Part shown: piece after piece, positions 8,313-17,608 of the stretch
How the letters are laid out: each line of letters starts with the position of its first letter
Position numbering within the stretch: position 1 is the first letter of the stretch
From: Roseomonas aerilata DSM 19363
Lineage (GTDB): Bacteria > Pseudomonadota > Alphaproteobacteria > Acetobacterales > Acetobacteraceae
Assembly (NCBI RefSeq): GCF_000711725.1
Contig: NZ_JONP01000003.1
Location: 186,001 to 250,000 of the forward strand
Direction: 5' to 3'
Length of the DNA stretch: 64,000 nucleotides
Translations under genes and position numbers: made by a program
The notes under the pieces: generated by a model
Told to the model about the DNA's origin: nothing
Seen by the model: the letters and a program-made list of their open reading frames with translations, nothing else
The model's database searches: none

Positions 8313-9371
8313 CTACCCCCCCGAGCGCCGCGAGAGGGCGCGCGCGAGCGGCGGGCCGAACAGCAGCACCACCAGCATCCGCGCAGTCTGCAGCGCCATG
8401 ACGAAGGACATGTCCGCCCCGCTCGAGGCCCCGATGGCCGCGACGGAGTCGATGCCCCCCGGGCTCATGGCGAGATAGGCGGTCAGCGGGTCGAGCCCCA
8501 GCGCGTGGGCGAGGGCCACCGACATCAGCCCGCAGAGCGCGATCAGCACGGCGATGCAGAGAAGGATCTTCGGCAGGGCCGCCGCCGCCTGGGCCAGGAC
8601 GCCCCGGGTGAAGCCGAGGCCGATCTGGAAGCCGATGGCTCCGAAGCCGATCGTGCTGAGCCAGAGCGGCACCTGGATCTGGAACACCCCCGCCGACTGG
8701 AGGGTGGCGCCCGCGATCATCGGCAGCAACATGGGCCCCGCCGGGATGCGCGAGACGCGCCCGGCCCAGGCGCCGACCAGCGCCAGCACCACCGCGGCCG
8801 CGACCGCCTCCGGCCGCGTCGGCGCGGCGGCCAGGGCAGGAGCCGCGCCGGGTGAGGCGATGGCCAGCCCGTGGGCGACGAAGACCGCCACGCCGACGAC
8901 GCAGACCACCCGTAGGTACTGCATCAGCGCCACCAGCCGCACGTCGGCGCCATAGGCCTCCGCCATCACCACCATGGCCGAGGCCCCCCCGGGCGCCGTG
9001 CCCCAGATGGCCGTGGTGCCTGGCAGCACGCGCCCGACGCTGAGCACCCAGCCGAGCAGGACACTGACGACGAGCGTGCCGAGGGCCGCCGCCGCGATAT
9101 AGGGCCAGTCCTCGACGAAGGAGTGGAGGATGGCAGCCGTGATGGTGGTGGAGATGAGGCACCCCACCAGCCCCTGGCTCGCGACGTAGATTCGCCGCGG
9201 CATTCGGATGGAGACGCCCACCAGGCTGAGCCCGATGGCCGCGATGAGGGCACCCAGCAGCGAGGAACCCGGCAGCCCCAGGAGCCGCCCGCCCAGGCCG
9301 AGGAGAAGCGCGAGCGCGATGAGGAGAGCCCACTGCAAAGGGGCCGGCAACTGGGCCAACCGAGCCGGCAT
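8313..9371 (-). CDS. AbrB-family (GyrI-unrelated) inner-membrane protein with duplicated domain
   Basis: 352-aa polytopic membrane protein of the family that databases name AbrB or putative ammonia monooxygenase. It consists of two homologous halves, each with about five hydrophobic helices. Characteristic blocks are GLPGSSLLGALIAAIGLSL, WGTAPGGASAMVVMAEAYG in the first half and MSPGGIDSVAAIGASSGAD in the second. The repeated 'PGG' segments in the two halves support internal duplication. Its role is not established; it may be a transporter or a regulator of one. Divergent from the dihydroorotase-like gene at 9508. Confidence 0.83.
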   Translation of the reverse strand: MPARLAQLPAPLQWALLIALALLLGLGGRLLGLPGSSLLGALIAAIGLSLVGVSIRMPRRIYVASQGLVGCLISTTITAAILHSFVEDWPYIAAAALGTLVVSVLLGWVLSVGRVLPGTTAIWGTAPGGASAMVVMAEAYGADVRLVALMQYLRVVCVVGVAVFVAHGLAIASPGAAPALAAAPTRPEAVAAAVVLALVGAWAGRVSRIPAGPMLLPMIAGATLQSAGVFQIQVPLWLSTIGFGAIGFQIGLGFTRGVLAQAAAALPKILLCIAVLIALCGLMSVALAHALGLDPLTAYLAMSPGGIDSVAAIGASSGADMSFVMALQTARMLVVLLFGPPLARALSRRSGG

Positions 9372-9507
9372 ATGCGTATCACCTTACGGAGGGGGCGCTT
9401 CCTCTTGGCCCCGATGATAGGCCGGGAGGGGTGGTAGGGGAAATCGCCCTCCCGCCCCGCCGGGCCCTGGGCTATCACCCCGCGCTGGCAAAGAGGGCTG
9501 GGGCGAG

Positions 9508-10839
9508 ATGGCGAGCTACGATCTGATCCTGCGCGGCGGCACCGTCGTCCTTCCCTGGGGCGAGGCCGTAACCGATGTCGCCGTGCGCGCCGGGAAGGTC
9601 GTGACAGTGGGCGACCTCCGCACCGACGAGGCCACGGAAGTGATCGACTGCTCCGGCCTGCACGTGCTGCCCGGCCTGATCGACCCGCACGTCCATCTGC
9701 GCGACCCCGGCGACCCCGCGGTGGAGACGCTGGAAACCGGCACCAGGGGCGCGGTGCTGGGCGGGCTGACCGCGGTGTTCGACATGCCGAATACCCAACC
9801 CTCCATCACCTCGGTCGAGCAGCTCGACTGGAAGCGCGGCTACATCCGCGAGAAGGCCTGGTGCGATGTCGGCATGTATGTCGGCGGCGCGCGGAGCAAC
9901 GTGGGCGAGCTCGGCACGCTGGAGCGGGAGCCGAATGTCTGCGCCATCAAGGTCTTCGCCGGCTCCTCCACCGGGGACCTGATGATCGAGGACGACGAGA
10001 CGCTGGAGCGCGTGATGCGTAACGGCGGGCGCCGCATCGCCTACCACTCCGAGGACGAGTACCGGCTGCAGGCGAGGAAGCCGATGTTCGCGGATGGCGG
10101 GCCGCACCGACTGCATGCCGAATGGCGCGACGTGGAATGCGCCTTTCTCGGGACGCGTCGCCTGATGGCCCTGGCGCGCAAGACGAACCGCCCCGCCCAC
10201 ATCCTGCACGTCTCCACGGCCGAGGAGCTGGATTATCTCCGCGACTTCCGCGACGTGGCGACGGTAGAGGTGCTGCTGAACCACCTGACCCAGTGGGCGC
10301 CGGACGCCTACGACGCGCTGGGCGCCCTTGCCGTAATGAACCCGCCAATCCGCGACAAGCGTCACTACGACGCCGCCTGGGCGGCGGTGGCCAATGGCAC
10401 GGTGGACACGGTGGGCAGCGACCACGCCCCGCATTCCCGCGCCGCGAAGGAGCGCCCCTGGCCCGCCACGGCCGCCGGGCTGACGGGCGTGCAGACCATC
10501 GTGCCGATGATGCTCAACCACGTCTCCGAGGGGCGCCTCTCCCTCGCGCGACTGGTGGACCTGATGGCGGCCGGGCCGGCCCGCGTCTACGGCGCGATCG
10601 GCAAGGGTCGGATCGCGGCCGGCTACGACGCGGACTTCACGGTGGTGGACATGGGCCGCAGCCGGGTGATCGAGCAGGATTGGCTCGTCTCGCCCTGCGG
10701 CTGGAGCCCCTTCGTCGGCTCCCGCTGCCAGGGCTGGCCGGTGATGACCGTGGTGCGGGGGCGCGCGGTGATGCGCGAGGACGAGGTGCTGGGGACCCCA
10801 GGTGGGGCGCCGGTGCGTTTCGAGGGGACTCGGGCCTAG
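9508..10839 (+). CDS. dihydroorotase-like cyclic amidohydrolase
   Basis: 443-aa metal-dependent amidohydrolase of the dihydroorotase/allantoinase/hydantoinase group. The metal motif HVHLRDPG begins at residue 61, Lys148 (NVCAIKVFAG) is the expected carbamylated ligand, further His ligands lie in YHSEDE and ILHVST, and the catalytic Asp in GSDHAPH. The family normally has R-E-P or R-D-P after HxHxR, consistent with dihydroorotase (dihydroorotate and carbamoyl-aspartate interconversion in pyrimidine synthesis). No pyrB or other pyrimidine gene is adjacent, so a catabolic cyclic-amide substrate remains possible. Confidence 0.82.
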   Translation: MASYDLILRGGTVVLPWGEAVTDVAVRAGKVVTVGDLRTDEATEVIDCSGLHVLPGLIDPHVHLRDPGDPAVETLETGTRGAVLGGLTAVFDMPNTQPSITSVEQLDWKRGYIREKAWCDVGMYVGGARSNVGELGTLEREPNVCAIKVFAGSSTGDLMIEDDETLERVMRNGGRRIAYHSEDEYRLQARKPMFADGGPHRLHAEWRDVECAFLGTRRLMALARKTNRPAHILHVSTAEELDYLRDFRDVATVEVLLNHLTQWAPDAYDALGALAVMNPPIRDKRHYDAAWAAVANGTVDTVGSDHAPHSRAAKERPWPATAAGLTGVQTIVPMMLNHVSEGRLSLARLVDLMAAGPARVYGAIGKGRIAAGYDADFTVVDMGRSRVIEQDWLVSPCGWSPFVGSRCQGWPVMTVVRGRAVMREDEVLGTPGGAPVRFEGTRA

Positions 10840-10875
10840 GACGAGGGCCCGGGACGGGAGCCCGGGGCCGGCCGC

Positions 10876-11220
10876 CTAGCCGCCCCGCCCGAGATGCCGC
10901 CCGAAGGCGTCGCGGATGGCGGCCATGGCGTTGGCCGCGTTCTCGGCGTGGCGGCGGGCGGCCTTCTCGGTCGGCTCCACCTCGTCGATCGCCTCGACAG
11001 CGGCCTCGGTGCTTTCCTGGAAGCCCTCGTAGAGTTCCTCGAGCCAGCCGCGCAGTTCCTCCTCGTCGCCGCTCGTGCGCAGGTCGTCCACGACGGATTC
11101 GACCTCGCGGACCATGCGCTCGGGGGTTGCGCCGCGCTGAAGCACGGCGGAGAGGCGGTTGAAGGCCGCGCGCGTGGGGGCGGGAGCGCGCTTGGGCGCC
11201 GCGGCCGTGGATCGGGCCAT
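10876..11220 (-). CDS. hypothetical helical acidic protein
   Basis: 114-aa protein not recognised. It has a basic Ala/Pro-rich start (MARSTAAAPKRAPAPTR) followed by an acidic helical body rich in Glu and Ala (EELRGWLEELYEGFQESTE). There is no signal peptide or membrane segment, so it is probably cytosolic. The start at 11220 follows TTAGGA; the longer frame upstream has no comparable site. Convergent with the dihydroorotase-like gene and on the same strand as the small lipoprotein gene upstream. Confidence 0.6.
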   Translation of the reverse strand: MARSTAAAPKRAPAPTRAAFNRLSAVLQRGATPERMVREVESVVDDLRTSGDEEELRGWLEELYEGFQESTEAAVEAIDEVEPTEKAARRHAENAANAMAAIRDAFGRHLGRGG

Positions 11221-11333
11221 GGGGGGTCCTAACTCTTTCGTGGAGGAGAGAGGGCAGTGGGCCCGCGCCGGGGCCCTGGTGCTGCTAAGATGGTGTCTTC
11301 CCGTGGTTTTTCCAAGCATTCGTTGCTGGTCGG

Positions 11334-11693
11334 TTACAGAATTCGCTCGGGCCAGGGCTCTCGCGGCGCGGTCGGGAGGACCTGTCCGACCTCGCGCGGC
11401 GGCGGGTTGCCCGGCACGGGCCCGGTCCAGCAATCGACGGAGCCGAGGCTTCGCGTGCAGCGCGGCTGCTCCACCGCCACCTGCTCCGGGCGGCAGTAGC
11501 GCTCCTTCGCGTCGAGATAGGCGACCGAGCAGTCCCGCCCGGTGACGCCGGAGACCACGAGGTCCGGCACGGCCCGGCCGGTGACCATGAGCGAGACCCC
11601 GTTGACCGCGGCCAGCGGCACCACGGCGCCGCAGCTGGGCAGGGCGGCCAGCAACACGGCCAGCAGCAGCCCGGACAGCCTCCGGGGCACCAT
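11334..11693 (-). CDS. small predicted lipoprotein
   Basis: 119-aa protein (131 aa if the upstream ATG at 11729 is used). MVPRRLSGLLLAVLLAALPSCGAV is a signal peptide with lipobox L-P-S-C, so the mature protein should be lipid-anchored at Cys21. The mature part has several Cys residues (GRDCSVAYL, ERYCRPEQ, PRCTRSLGSVDCWTG) and a Pro-rich tail. It is divergent from the yfgM-bamB-der cluster, an envelope-assembly context, but no family function is recognised. Confidence 0.65.
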   Translation of the reverse strand: MVPRRLSGLLLAVLLAALPSCGAVVPLAAVNGVSLMVTGRAVPDLVVSGVTGRDCSVAYLDAKERYCRPEQVAVEQPRCTRSLGSVDCWTGPVPGNPPPREVGQVLPTAPREPWPERIL

Positions 11694-11839
11694 GGGGCGG
11701 AACGGGAGAGGGGGGGCGGGGCGGCGCATGGGGGCATGCTAGGCCGAGCGGGCTTAACGCCTCGTGACGGTCCCGCTATACCCCCGGGCCCGGCCATCCA
11801 GGAGGTGGCCTCTGCGGCACCCAGGGGGAAGGAACCCGC

Positions 11840-12493
11840 TTGCCCGACATCTTCGACGAGGTGCGCGAGGATCTCCGCGCCGAGCGCGCCCGGCAGCTTG
11901 GCCTTCGCTACGGCGGCATCCTGGCCGCGGTGGCGCTGCTCGCCCTGGTGGCGGTGGGCGGCTGGCAGGGCTGGCGCTGGTACCAGACGCGCGAGTCCGA
12001 GGCGGCGGCGAATGCCTTCCTCATCGTCCACCGCGAGGCGGAGCGGCCTGGCGCGGACCTGAAGGCGGCCGCCGCGCGCTTCGACGACATCGCGGCCCAG
12101 GCGCCGGAGGGCTACCGCGTGCTCGCCCGGCTGCGCGCCGCCGCGCTGAAGTCCGAGACAGGCGACCTGCCCGGCGCCCTGGCCGAGTGGGACGCCGTTG
12201 CCGGCGACAGCGCGGCCGACGCGCTCTACCGCGATCTCGCGAGCCTCAACTGGGTGCTGCACGGGCTGGATACGCAGGATCCCGCAATGCTCGTCGCCCG
12301 CGTCACGCCGCTGACGGCGGAGGGCAATCCCTGGCGGGCCTCGGCGCGCGAGCTGCAGGCGCTTATCGCCGTCCGGCAGGGCCGGGGCGGGGAGGCGCGC
12401 CAGATCCTGGAAGCCCTGGCCGCCGATCCGGCGACGCCGCAGGCGATGCGGGACCGGGCGGCACGGGTCGCGGCGGGGCTTCCCAATGCCTGA
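11840..12493 (+). CDS. yfgM: YfgM-like TPR membrane protein (SecYEG/BamB-associated)
   Basis: 217 aa. Short cytosolic start MPDIFDEVREDLRAERARQLG, one membrane helix at about residues 27-45 (ILAAVALLALVAVGGWQGW), then a periplasmic helical region with TPR-like repeats (YRVLARLRAAALKSETGDL, RASARELQALIAVRQGRGG). This is the YfgM layout; in E. coli the protein works with SecYEG and periplasmic chaperones. The start is a TTG with GGGGAAGG just upstream. It is followed at 27 bp by bamB and then der, the same order as in enterobacteria, which supports the call. Confidence 0.85.
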   Translation: MPDIFDEVREDLRAERARQLGLRYGGILAAVALLALVAVGGWQGWRWYQTRESEAAANAFLIVHREAERPGADLKAAAARFDDIAAQAPEGYRVLARLRAAALKSETGDLPGALAEWDAVAGDSAADALYRDLASLNWVLHGLDTQDPAMLVARVTPLTAEGNPWRASARELQALIAVRQGRGGEARQILEALAADPATPQAMRDRAARVAAGLPNA

Positions 12494-12520
12494 CCAACCC
12501 ATGCGGAGCGCGCGACGCCG

Positions 12521-13867
12521 ATGATGCCGACCTCCTCCCGCCGCGGCCTGCTGCTGGGCGGCGCGGCCCTTGCGCTCTCGGGCTGCGAGACGATCGACGG
12601 CATCCTCGGCGACAAGAAGACGCCGCTGCCGGGCGAGCGGCTGCCGGTCATCCAGCAGGATCGGGAACTGGCGATCGATCCCGCCAGCGCCGGGCGGCCC
12701 GTGCAGCTCCCGGCGCCGGTGATGCGGACCGAGTGGCCCTTCTCGGGTGGCACGCTCTCGCATGACCCGGGGCCCTCGGCCGTGGGGACGGGGCTGCGGG
12801 AGGTCTGGCGCGCGAGCATCGGCACCGGCTCCTCCTACCGGCGGCGCATCACGGGCGGGCCGATCGTGGCGAACGACACGGTCTTCGCCGCCGACGCCTT
12901 CGGCACCGTCTCGGCCTTCGACACGGCCCGTGGCGGCCGGCGCTGGCAGCGCGAGACGACGCCGGACAAGGACGACGTGGGCGCGGTCGGCGCGGGCCTC
13001 GCCTTCGCCGATGGCACGCTCTACGTCGCGACAGGCATGGCCGAGGTGCTGGCGCTGGACCCTGGCACGGGGGAGGTGCGCTGGCGAGCGCCGGTTGGCG
13101 CGCCGACGCGGGGCGCGCCCTCGGTCGCCGGCGGGCGGATCTTCGTGCCGACGGTGGAGAACCAGCTCGCCGCCCTCTCCACGGAGGACGGGCGGAGCCT
13201 CTGGACCTATCGCAGCACCGTGGTCTCCGCCGTGCCGCTCGGCCTGCCGGCGCCGGCGGTGGAGGGCGAGAGCGTGGTGGCCGGGCTTCCCTCGGGCGAG
13301 CTGGCGGCGCTGCGAGCCTCGGACGGGCGCGTGATCTGGACGGAGAGCCTCTCGGCCGGGCCGGGCGGGCAGCGCGGCAGCATGGCGGAGCTGGCCGGCG
13401 TGCGCGGCCTGCCCGTGATCACCGATGGCCGCGTCTTCGCCTCGGGCCAGGCGGGCACCTCGCTGATGGTGGACCTGCGCTCCGGCCGCCGCCTCTGGGA
13501 GCGGGACGTCGGCAGCAACTACTCGCCCGCGGTGGCCGGCGAGTGGATCTTCGTGGTGACGCCGGACAGCCAACTCGTCGCCCTCGGCCGCGCCGATGGA
13601 CGGGTGCGCTGGGTGACGGTGCTCGACGAGCGCAGCGCGCGCGACCGGCGGCGCAACCCCGTTACCTTCGGCTCGCCGCTCGTGGCGGGCGGGTCGATCC
13701 TCGTGCCCTCCTCGGGCGGGGAGCTGCTGGTGGTCGATCCGGCCGAGGGCGCGGTCTCGAGCCGTATACGGCTGCCGAACGGGGCGACGCTCCAGCCCAT
13801 CGCGGCGGGCGGGACGCTCTACCTCGTGACGGACGAGGGCACGCTGGTGGCGTTCCGCGGCGACTGA
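12521..13867 (+). CDS. bamB: outer membrane assembly lipoprotein BamB
   Basis: 448-aa beta-propeller lipoprotein of the BAM complex, which inserts outer-membrane proteins. Signal and lipobox LALSGCETI at the N-terminus; Cys is the lipidation site. The body contains repeated PQQ-like blades (VFAADAFGTVSAFDTARGG, LYVATGMAEVLALDPGTGE, VVAGLPSGELAALRASDGR, ILVPSSGGELLVVDPAEG). Length is somewhat above the E. coli protein (392 aa). Middle gene of yfgM-bamB-der. Confidence 0.93.
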   Translation: MMPTSSRRGLLLGGAALALSGCETIDGILGDKKTPLPGERLPVIQQDRELAIDPASAGRPVQLPAPVMRTEWPFSGGTLSHDPGPSAVGTGLREVWRASIGTGSSYRRRITGGPIVANDTVFAADAFGTVSAFDTARGGRRWQRETTPDKDDVGAVGAGLAFADGTLYVATGMAEVLALDPGTGEVRWRAPVGAPTRGAPSVAGGRIFVPTVENQLAALSTEDGRSLWTYRSTVVSAVPLGLPAPAVEGESVVAGLPSGELAALRASDGRVIWTESLSAGPGGQRGSMAELAGVRGLPVITDGRVFASGQAGTSLMVDLRSGRRLWERDVGSNYSPAVAGEWIFVVTPDSQLVALGRADGRVRWVTVLDERSARDRRRNPVTFGSPLVAGGSILVPSSGGELLVVDPAEGAVSSRIRLPNGATLQPIAAGGTLYLVTDEGTLVAFRGD

Positions 13868-14016
13868 TCCCGCGCCCGCCGGAGGGTACGGCCGCCCGGC
13901 CGCGCCGTCTGGCCGGGACTGATTGGCGCTGGCCGTGCCCGACCACGCCCTGCGCGGGGGCGTGACCCGCCAAGGCCGCGCTTGACCCCTGGGCGCCGTC
14001 GGTGCTCTTGCGCCCC

Positions 14017-15360
14017 ATGCTCCCCCGTATCGTCGTCATGGGCCGCCCCAACGTGGGCAAGTCCACCCTGTTCAACCGCCTCGCCGGGCGGCGCATCGCC
14101 ATCGTGGATGACACGCCCGGCGTGACGCGCGACCGCAAGGAGGTGGTCGCGCGCATCGCCGGGCGCGACGTGCTGCTCGTGGACACCGCCGGGCTGGAGG
14201 AATCCGCGCCCGACACCATCCCCGGCCGGATGCGCGCGAGCTCCGAGGCGGCACTGCGGGGCGCGGACCTCGTGCTCTTCGTGGTGGATGTCCGCACCGG
14301 CCTCACGCCCTCCGACCGCGCTTTCGCCCAGTGGCTGCGCCGCCAGGGCAAGCCCGTGCTGGTGCTGGCCAACAAGGCCGAGGGCCGGCAGGGCGCCGCC
14401 AACTCGCTGGAGGCCTATGAGCTGGGCCTCGGTGCCCCGCTGCCGGTTTCGGGTGAGCACGGGGACGGCTTCGGCGAACTGCACGACGAGATCCGCGAGG
14501 CCCTGCCGCCCGAGCCCGAGGTGGAAGAGGAGGAGGACGACGCCGATCGTCCGCTGCGCTTGGCGATCGTCGGGCGGCCGAATGCCGGCAAGTCCACCCT
14601 GCTGAACGCCCTGCTGGGCGAGGAGCGGATGATCACCGGCCCCGAGCCCGGCCTCACCCGGGATTCCGTGGCGGTGAAGTGGATCGACGAGACGGGCAAG
14701 CCGGTGCGGCTGGTGGATACCGCAGGGCTGCGTCGCCGGGCGCGGATCACCCAGGCGCTGGAGCAGATGTCCACCGCCGCCACCATCGCGGCCTTGAAGG
14801 AATGCGAGATCGCCGTGCTGGTGGTCGATGCCGTGCAGGGGATGGACGAGCAGGACCTTCGGATCGCCCGCCTCGCGGAGCGCGAGGGGCGGGCGATCGT
14901 CATTGCCTTCAACAAATGGGACGCCGTGGAGGACCGGGAGGCGGCGCGGCGGCGGGTGGAGGACGTGCTGACCTCCTCCCTCGCGCAGCTTCGCGGCATC
15001 CTTGTCGTGCCGCTCTCGGCGGCGACCGGGAAAGGCGTCGAGAAGCTGATGCCGACGGTGCGCGAGGCCTACGAGGTGTGGAACCGCCGTATCCCGACGG
15101 GGGCGCTGAACCGCTGGTTCGAGGACGCGCTGACGCGCCACCAGCCGCCGCTGGTGGAGGGCAAGCGGCTGAAGCTGCGCTACGCCACCATGCCCAAGGC
15201 GCGCCCGCCGACGATCGCCATTTTCGGCACGCGGGCGGAGCTGCTGCCGGAGGACTACCGGCGCTACCTCGTGAACTCCTTCCGCGACGCCTTCGACATG
15301 CCGGGCGTGCCGGTGCGGCTGAACCTGCGAGGGACCGACAACCCTTATTCGGAGGAGTGA
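14017..15360 (+). CDS. der: ribosome biogenesis GTPase Der (EngA)
   Basis: 447-aa GTPase with two tandem G domains and a C-terminal KH-like domain, needed for 50S subunit maturation. First G domain: GRPNVGKST and DTAGLEE; NKAE. Second: GRPNAGKST, VDTAGLRRRARI, NKWD. A short acidic linker (EPEVEEEEDDADRP) joins them. The C-terminus RWFEDALTRHQPP to KARPPTIAIFGTR matches the KH region. I start at the ATG that gives MLPRIVVMGRPNVG, the family N-terminus; an upstream GTG at 14002 would add five residues. Confidence 0.96.
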   Translation: MLPRIVVMGRPNVGKSTLFNRLAGRRIAIVDDTPGVTRDRKEVVARIAGRDVLLVDTAGLEESAPDTIPGRMRASSEAALRGADLVLFVVDVRTGLTPSDRAFAQWLRRQGKPVLVLANKAEGRQGAANSLEAYELGLGAPLPVSGEHGDGFGELHDEIREALPPEPEVEEEEDDADRPLRLAIVGRPNAGKSTLLNALLGEERMITGPEPGLTRDSVAVKWIDETGKPVRLVDTAGLRRRARITQALEQMSTAATIAALKECEIAVLVVDAVQGMDEQDLRIARLAEREGRAIVIAFNKWDAVEDREAARRRVEDVLTSSLAQLRGILVVPLSAATGKGVEKLMPTVREAYEVWNRRIPTGALNRWFEDALTRHQPPLVEGKRLKLRYATMPKARPPTIAIFGTRAELLPEDYRRYLVNSFRDAFDMPGVPVRLNLRGTDNPYSEE

Positions 15361-15379
15361 GGCGGCGACCCGCCCCCGA

Positions 15380-16792
15380 TCAGGGCGGGCCCGCCTCGGC
15401 GCCGTCCTCGCGCGCCCGCTCGATCGCGCGGGCGGCCACCCGCTCGGCCAGTTGCTGCCCGGCGGCGACGTCGCTGGGGTAGTGGATGCCGGCCCAGATG
15501 CGGGATTCGCCGGACTCGCGGGCCAGGGCCATCAGCGCGGCGGCATCCTCCGGGAAGAGATGTGCGAGGACCAGGGCGGAGGTCGTGGAGTAGCAGGCGT
15601 GCGCGGCCGGGTAGCTCGGGTGGTTCGGCGTCGCGAAGACCGGCTGGAACCGGGGATCGAGCTGGAAGGGCCGGATCGTCCAGTAGGTATATTTCGCGTC
15701 CCAGCACGCGACCCCCGCGTCGTAGAAGGCGACGTTGAGCAGGGCATAGGCCCGCGCGGCACGGGGCGCGCTGGCCGCCTGGCCGGATTCGAGCAGCAGG
15801 CGTCCGGCGTGGTTGTTCCAGTACTCGTGGTTGCGCAGCCCGCCGACCGCGGCCTCCCAAAACAGCGCCCGGGCGCTCGTGGCGGGCGCGCGCGGAAAGC
15901 CGCGAAGAAACTCCATCTCCGCAGCCCGCTCGGGGGAGTCATGGGCGGCCGGGGGCGGGGGGCGGAACTCGTCGGGCGTTTCGAGCAGCCAGGGCCGCCA
16001 GGTCGCGGCCTGGGGGAAGACCGGGTTGGTGCCGCTCCAGAGGCCGGGGCCCGCCGGGACGCTGCCGGTCCAGGGCTGATCCGACCGGTCCTTGCGCCCG
16101 CGCTCCAGCGCCGCCGCGGCGACCTGGGCGCCGAGGGTGGCGCCGGCCGCAACGTCGCTCGGGAAGGCAACGCCCGCCAGGAGGCGCATCCTGCCGGACT
16201 CCGCGGCGAGGCGCGCGAACTCGGCCGCCCGTTGCGGGAAGAGCTCGCTCAGAATCGTCGCGGCAATGGCTCCGGCCACCGCGTGCTCGTCGGGATAGGA
16301 GGGGCTGGACGGCGTCGCGCCCACCGTGGAGAGGGTGGGGTCGGTAGCGGCTGGCCGCGGACGGGCATGGACGTATTTGCTGTCCCAGGCCGCGACCATG
16401 CCGTCCGCGAGCGCGGTGTGGAGCAGGGCGAGCCGGCGGGAGGCGAGATTCGCGCTCAGCCCGGCGCGGAGGGACGCCTCCAGCGCGACCTGGTTCCACC
16501 GGTAGGAAGGCGCCACGGCCGCCCACCAGGCGATGCGGCGGCGGGTTTCCGGGTCGCGGCCCATCGCCAGCTTTTGGAGCTCGCCCAGCTCGTCGCGCGT
16601 GGCCGCTGCGTCCGGCGGGGGCGGCAGGCGGAACTGGCTGGAGGAGGACAGAACCCAGGTTCGCCATCGTCCCGCGCCGGGTTCGGCCGCATCGCCGGCT
16701 GGTGGCTGGGCCAGGGCCGAGGGGATGTAGAGCATGGCTCCGATCAGCCATGCCGCCGTGGTTGCGGCGCGGGCGCGCGTCAGAGGAAGCAT
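15380..16792 (-). CDS. exported tandem PAP2 / vanadium-haloperoxidase-fold protein
   Basis: 470-aa secreted protein (signal to about ALAQ29) with two PAP2-like acid phosphatase units. The second unit (about 355-460) has all three motifs: K367-x6-R374-P, His398 in HPSYPAAHA, and S430-R431-x5-His437-x3-Asp441. The first unit (about 125-232) has K139-x6-R146-P and His170 in SPSYPDEHA, but at motif 3 the histidine is Ala209 (LAGVAFPSD), so it should not form the phosphohistidine. A vanadium-free phosphatase or a haloperoxidase-like enzyme are both possible. The start follows GGGAGGA at good spacing. Convergent with der; upstream neighbour is an unrelated SDR. Confidence 0.82.
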   Translation of the reverse strand: MLPLTRARAATTAAWLIGAMLYIPSALAQPPAGDAAEPGAGRWRTWVLSSSSQFRLPPPPDAAATRDELGELQKLAMGRDPETRRRIAWWAAVAPSYRWNQVALEASLRAGLSANLASRRLALLHTALADGMVAAWDSKYVHARPRPAATDPTLSTVGATPSSPSYPDEHAVAGAIAATILSELFPQRAAEFARLAAESGRMRLLAGVAFPSDVAAGATLGAQVAAAALERGRKDRSDQPWTGSVPAGPGLWSGTNPVFPQAATWRPWLLETPDEFRPPPPAAHDSPERAAEMEFLRGFPRAPATSARALFWEAAVGGLRNHEYWNNHAGRLLLESGQAASAPRAARAYALLNVAFYDAGVACWDAKYTYWTIRPFQLDPRFQPVFATPNHPSYPAAHACYSTTSALVLAHLFPEDAAALMALARESGESRIWAGIHYPSDVAAGQQLAERVAARAIERAREDGAEAGPP

Positions 16793-16894
16793 GCTGTCCT
16801 CCCACGATGCGAATTTCGGCGGAGCCTGCTCCCGCGCGGCGGCGAATGCCACGAAAACCCGCCGCTTGTTTCCTCCCTGGTCCGACGGGGAGCT

Positions 16895-17608
16895 TTAGGC
16901 TGCCTCGACGACCTCTCCGCTCCGCACCTCGTCGGGCAGGCAGAGGGCGGCGATGCGGGGGGCGACATCCACCGGCTGGGCGATGGAGGTCGGGTCCTCG
17001 CCCGGCATCGCCTTGGCGCGTAGGCGGGTCGCGACGGCGCCGGGATCGAAGAGGTTTACACGCAGCGGCGTGTTGGCGACCTCGGCGGCCCAGGTGGTGG
17101 TCAGGTGTTCAAGGCCGGCCTTGGTAGCGCCGTAGAGGCCCCAATAGGGCTTCGGCTCCCGCGCGCGGCCGCTGGTGAGGACGACGGCGCGGCCGGCATC
17201 GGAGGCGCGGAGCGGCGGGTCCAGCGTGCGGATGAGGCGCCAGGCGGCGGTGAGGTTCACTGCCACCGCCTCTGCCCAATCCTTCGGCGTGATGTGGGAG
17301 ACGGGGGTGAGGGCGCCGAGCGTGCCGGCGGCATGGACAAGGATGTCGAGCCGCCCAAAGCGCTCCATCACGGAGGGGCCGAGGAGGTCGAGCTCGTCGC
17401 CCTCTTTCGTCAGGTCGAAGGGCAGGAGGGTGGCGCTGCCGCCGAGGCCGCGGATGCTGTCGTCGGTTTCCTCAAGGCCGCCCTGGGTGCGGGAGATCAG
17501 GACGAGATGCGCGCCGAGGCGGGCGAGCTCCACTGCGGTGGCGGCGCCGATCCCGCGGGAGGCGCCAGTGACGAGGGCGACGCGGCCCTCCAGCGGGCGG
17601 ATGTTCAT
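16895..17608 (-). CDS. SDR-family oxidoreductase
   Basis: 237-aa short-chain dehydrogenase/reductase, cytosolic. Cofactor motif TGASRGIG near residue 15, NAG-equivalent HAAGTLG, catalytic Ser in VVLTSGRA and YGATK (Tyr-x3-Lys). Its ATG overlaps the TGA of purF (ATGA), so it is translationally coupled as the last gene of the cvpA-purF unit. SDRs in this position occur widely in Rhodospirillales, but the substrate is unknown. Confidence 0.87.
   Translation of the reverse strand: MNIRPLEGRVALVTGASRGIGAATAVELARLGAHLVLISRTQGGLEETDDSIRGLGGSATLLPFDLTKEGDELDLLGPSVMERFGRLDILVHAAGTLGALTPVSHITPKDWAEAVAVNLTAAWRLIRTLDPPLRASDAGRAVVLTSGRAREPKPYWGLYGATKAGLEHLTTTWAAEVANTPLRVNLFDPGAVATRLRAKAMPGEDPTSIAQPVDVAPRIAALCLPDEVRSGEVVEAA

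Noticed and set aside
7095-8855. 586-codon plus-strand frame overlapping the hydrolase
   Set aside because: Out-of-frame translation, Arg/Gly-rich, spanning two convergent real genes.
10845-10869. G/C-rich inverted repeat between the dihydroorotase-like gene and 10876 gene
   Set aside because: Imperfect pairing and no T-run; may be a weak bidirectional terminator but not supported.
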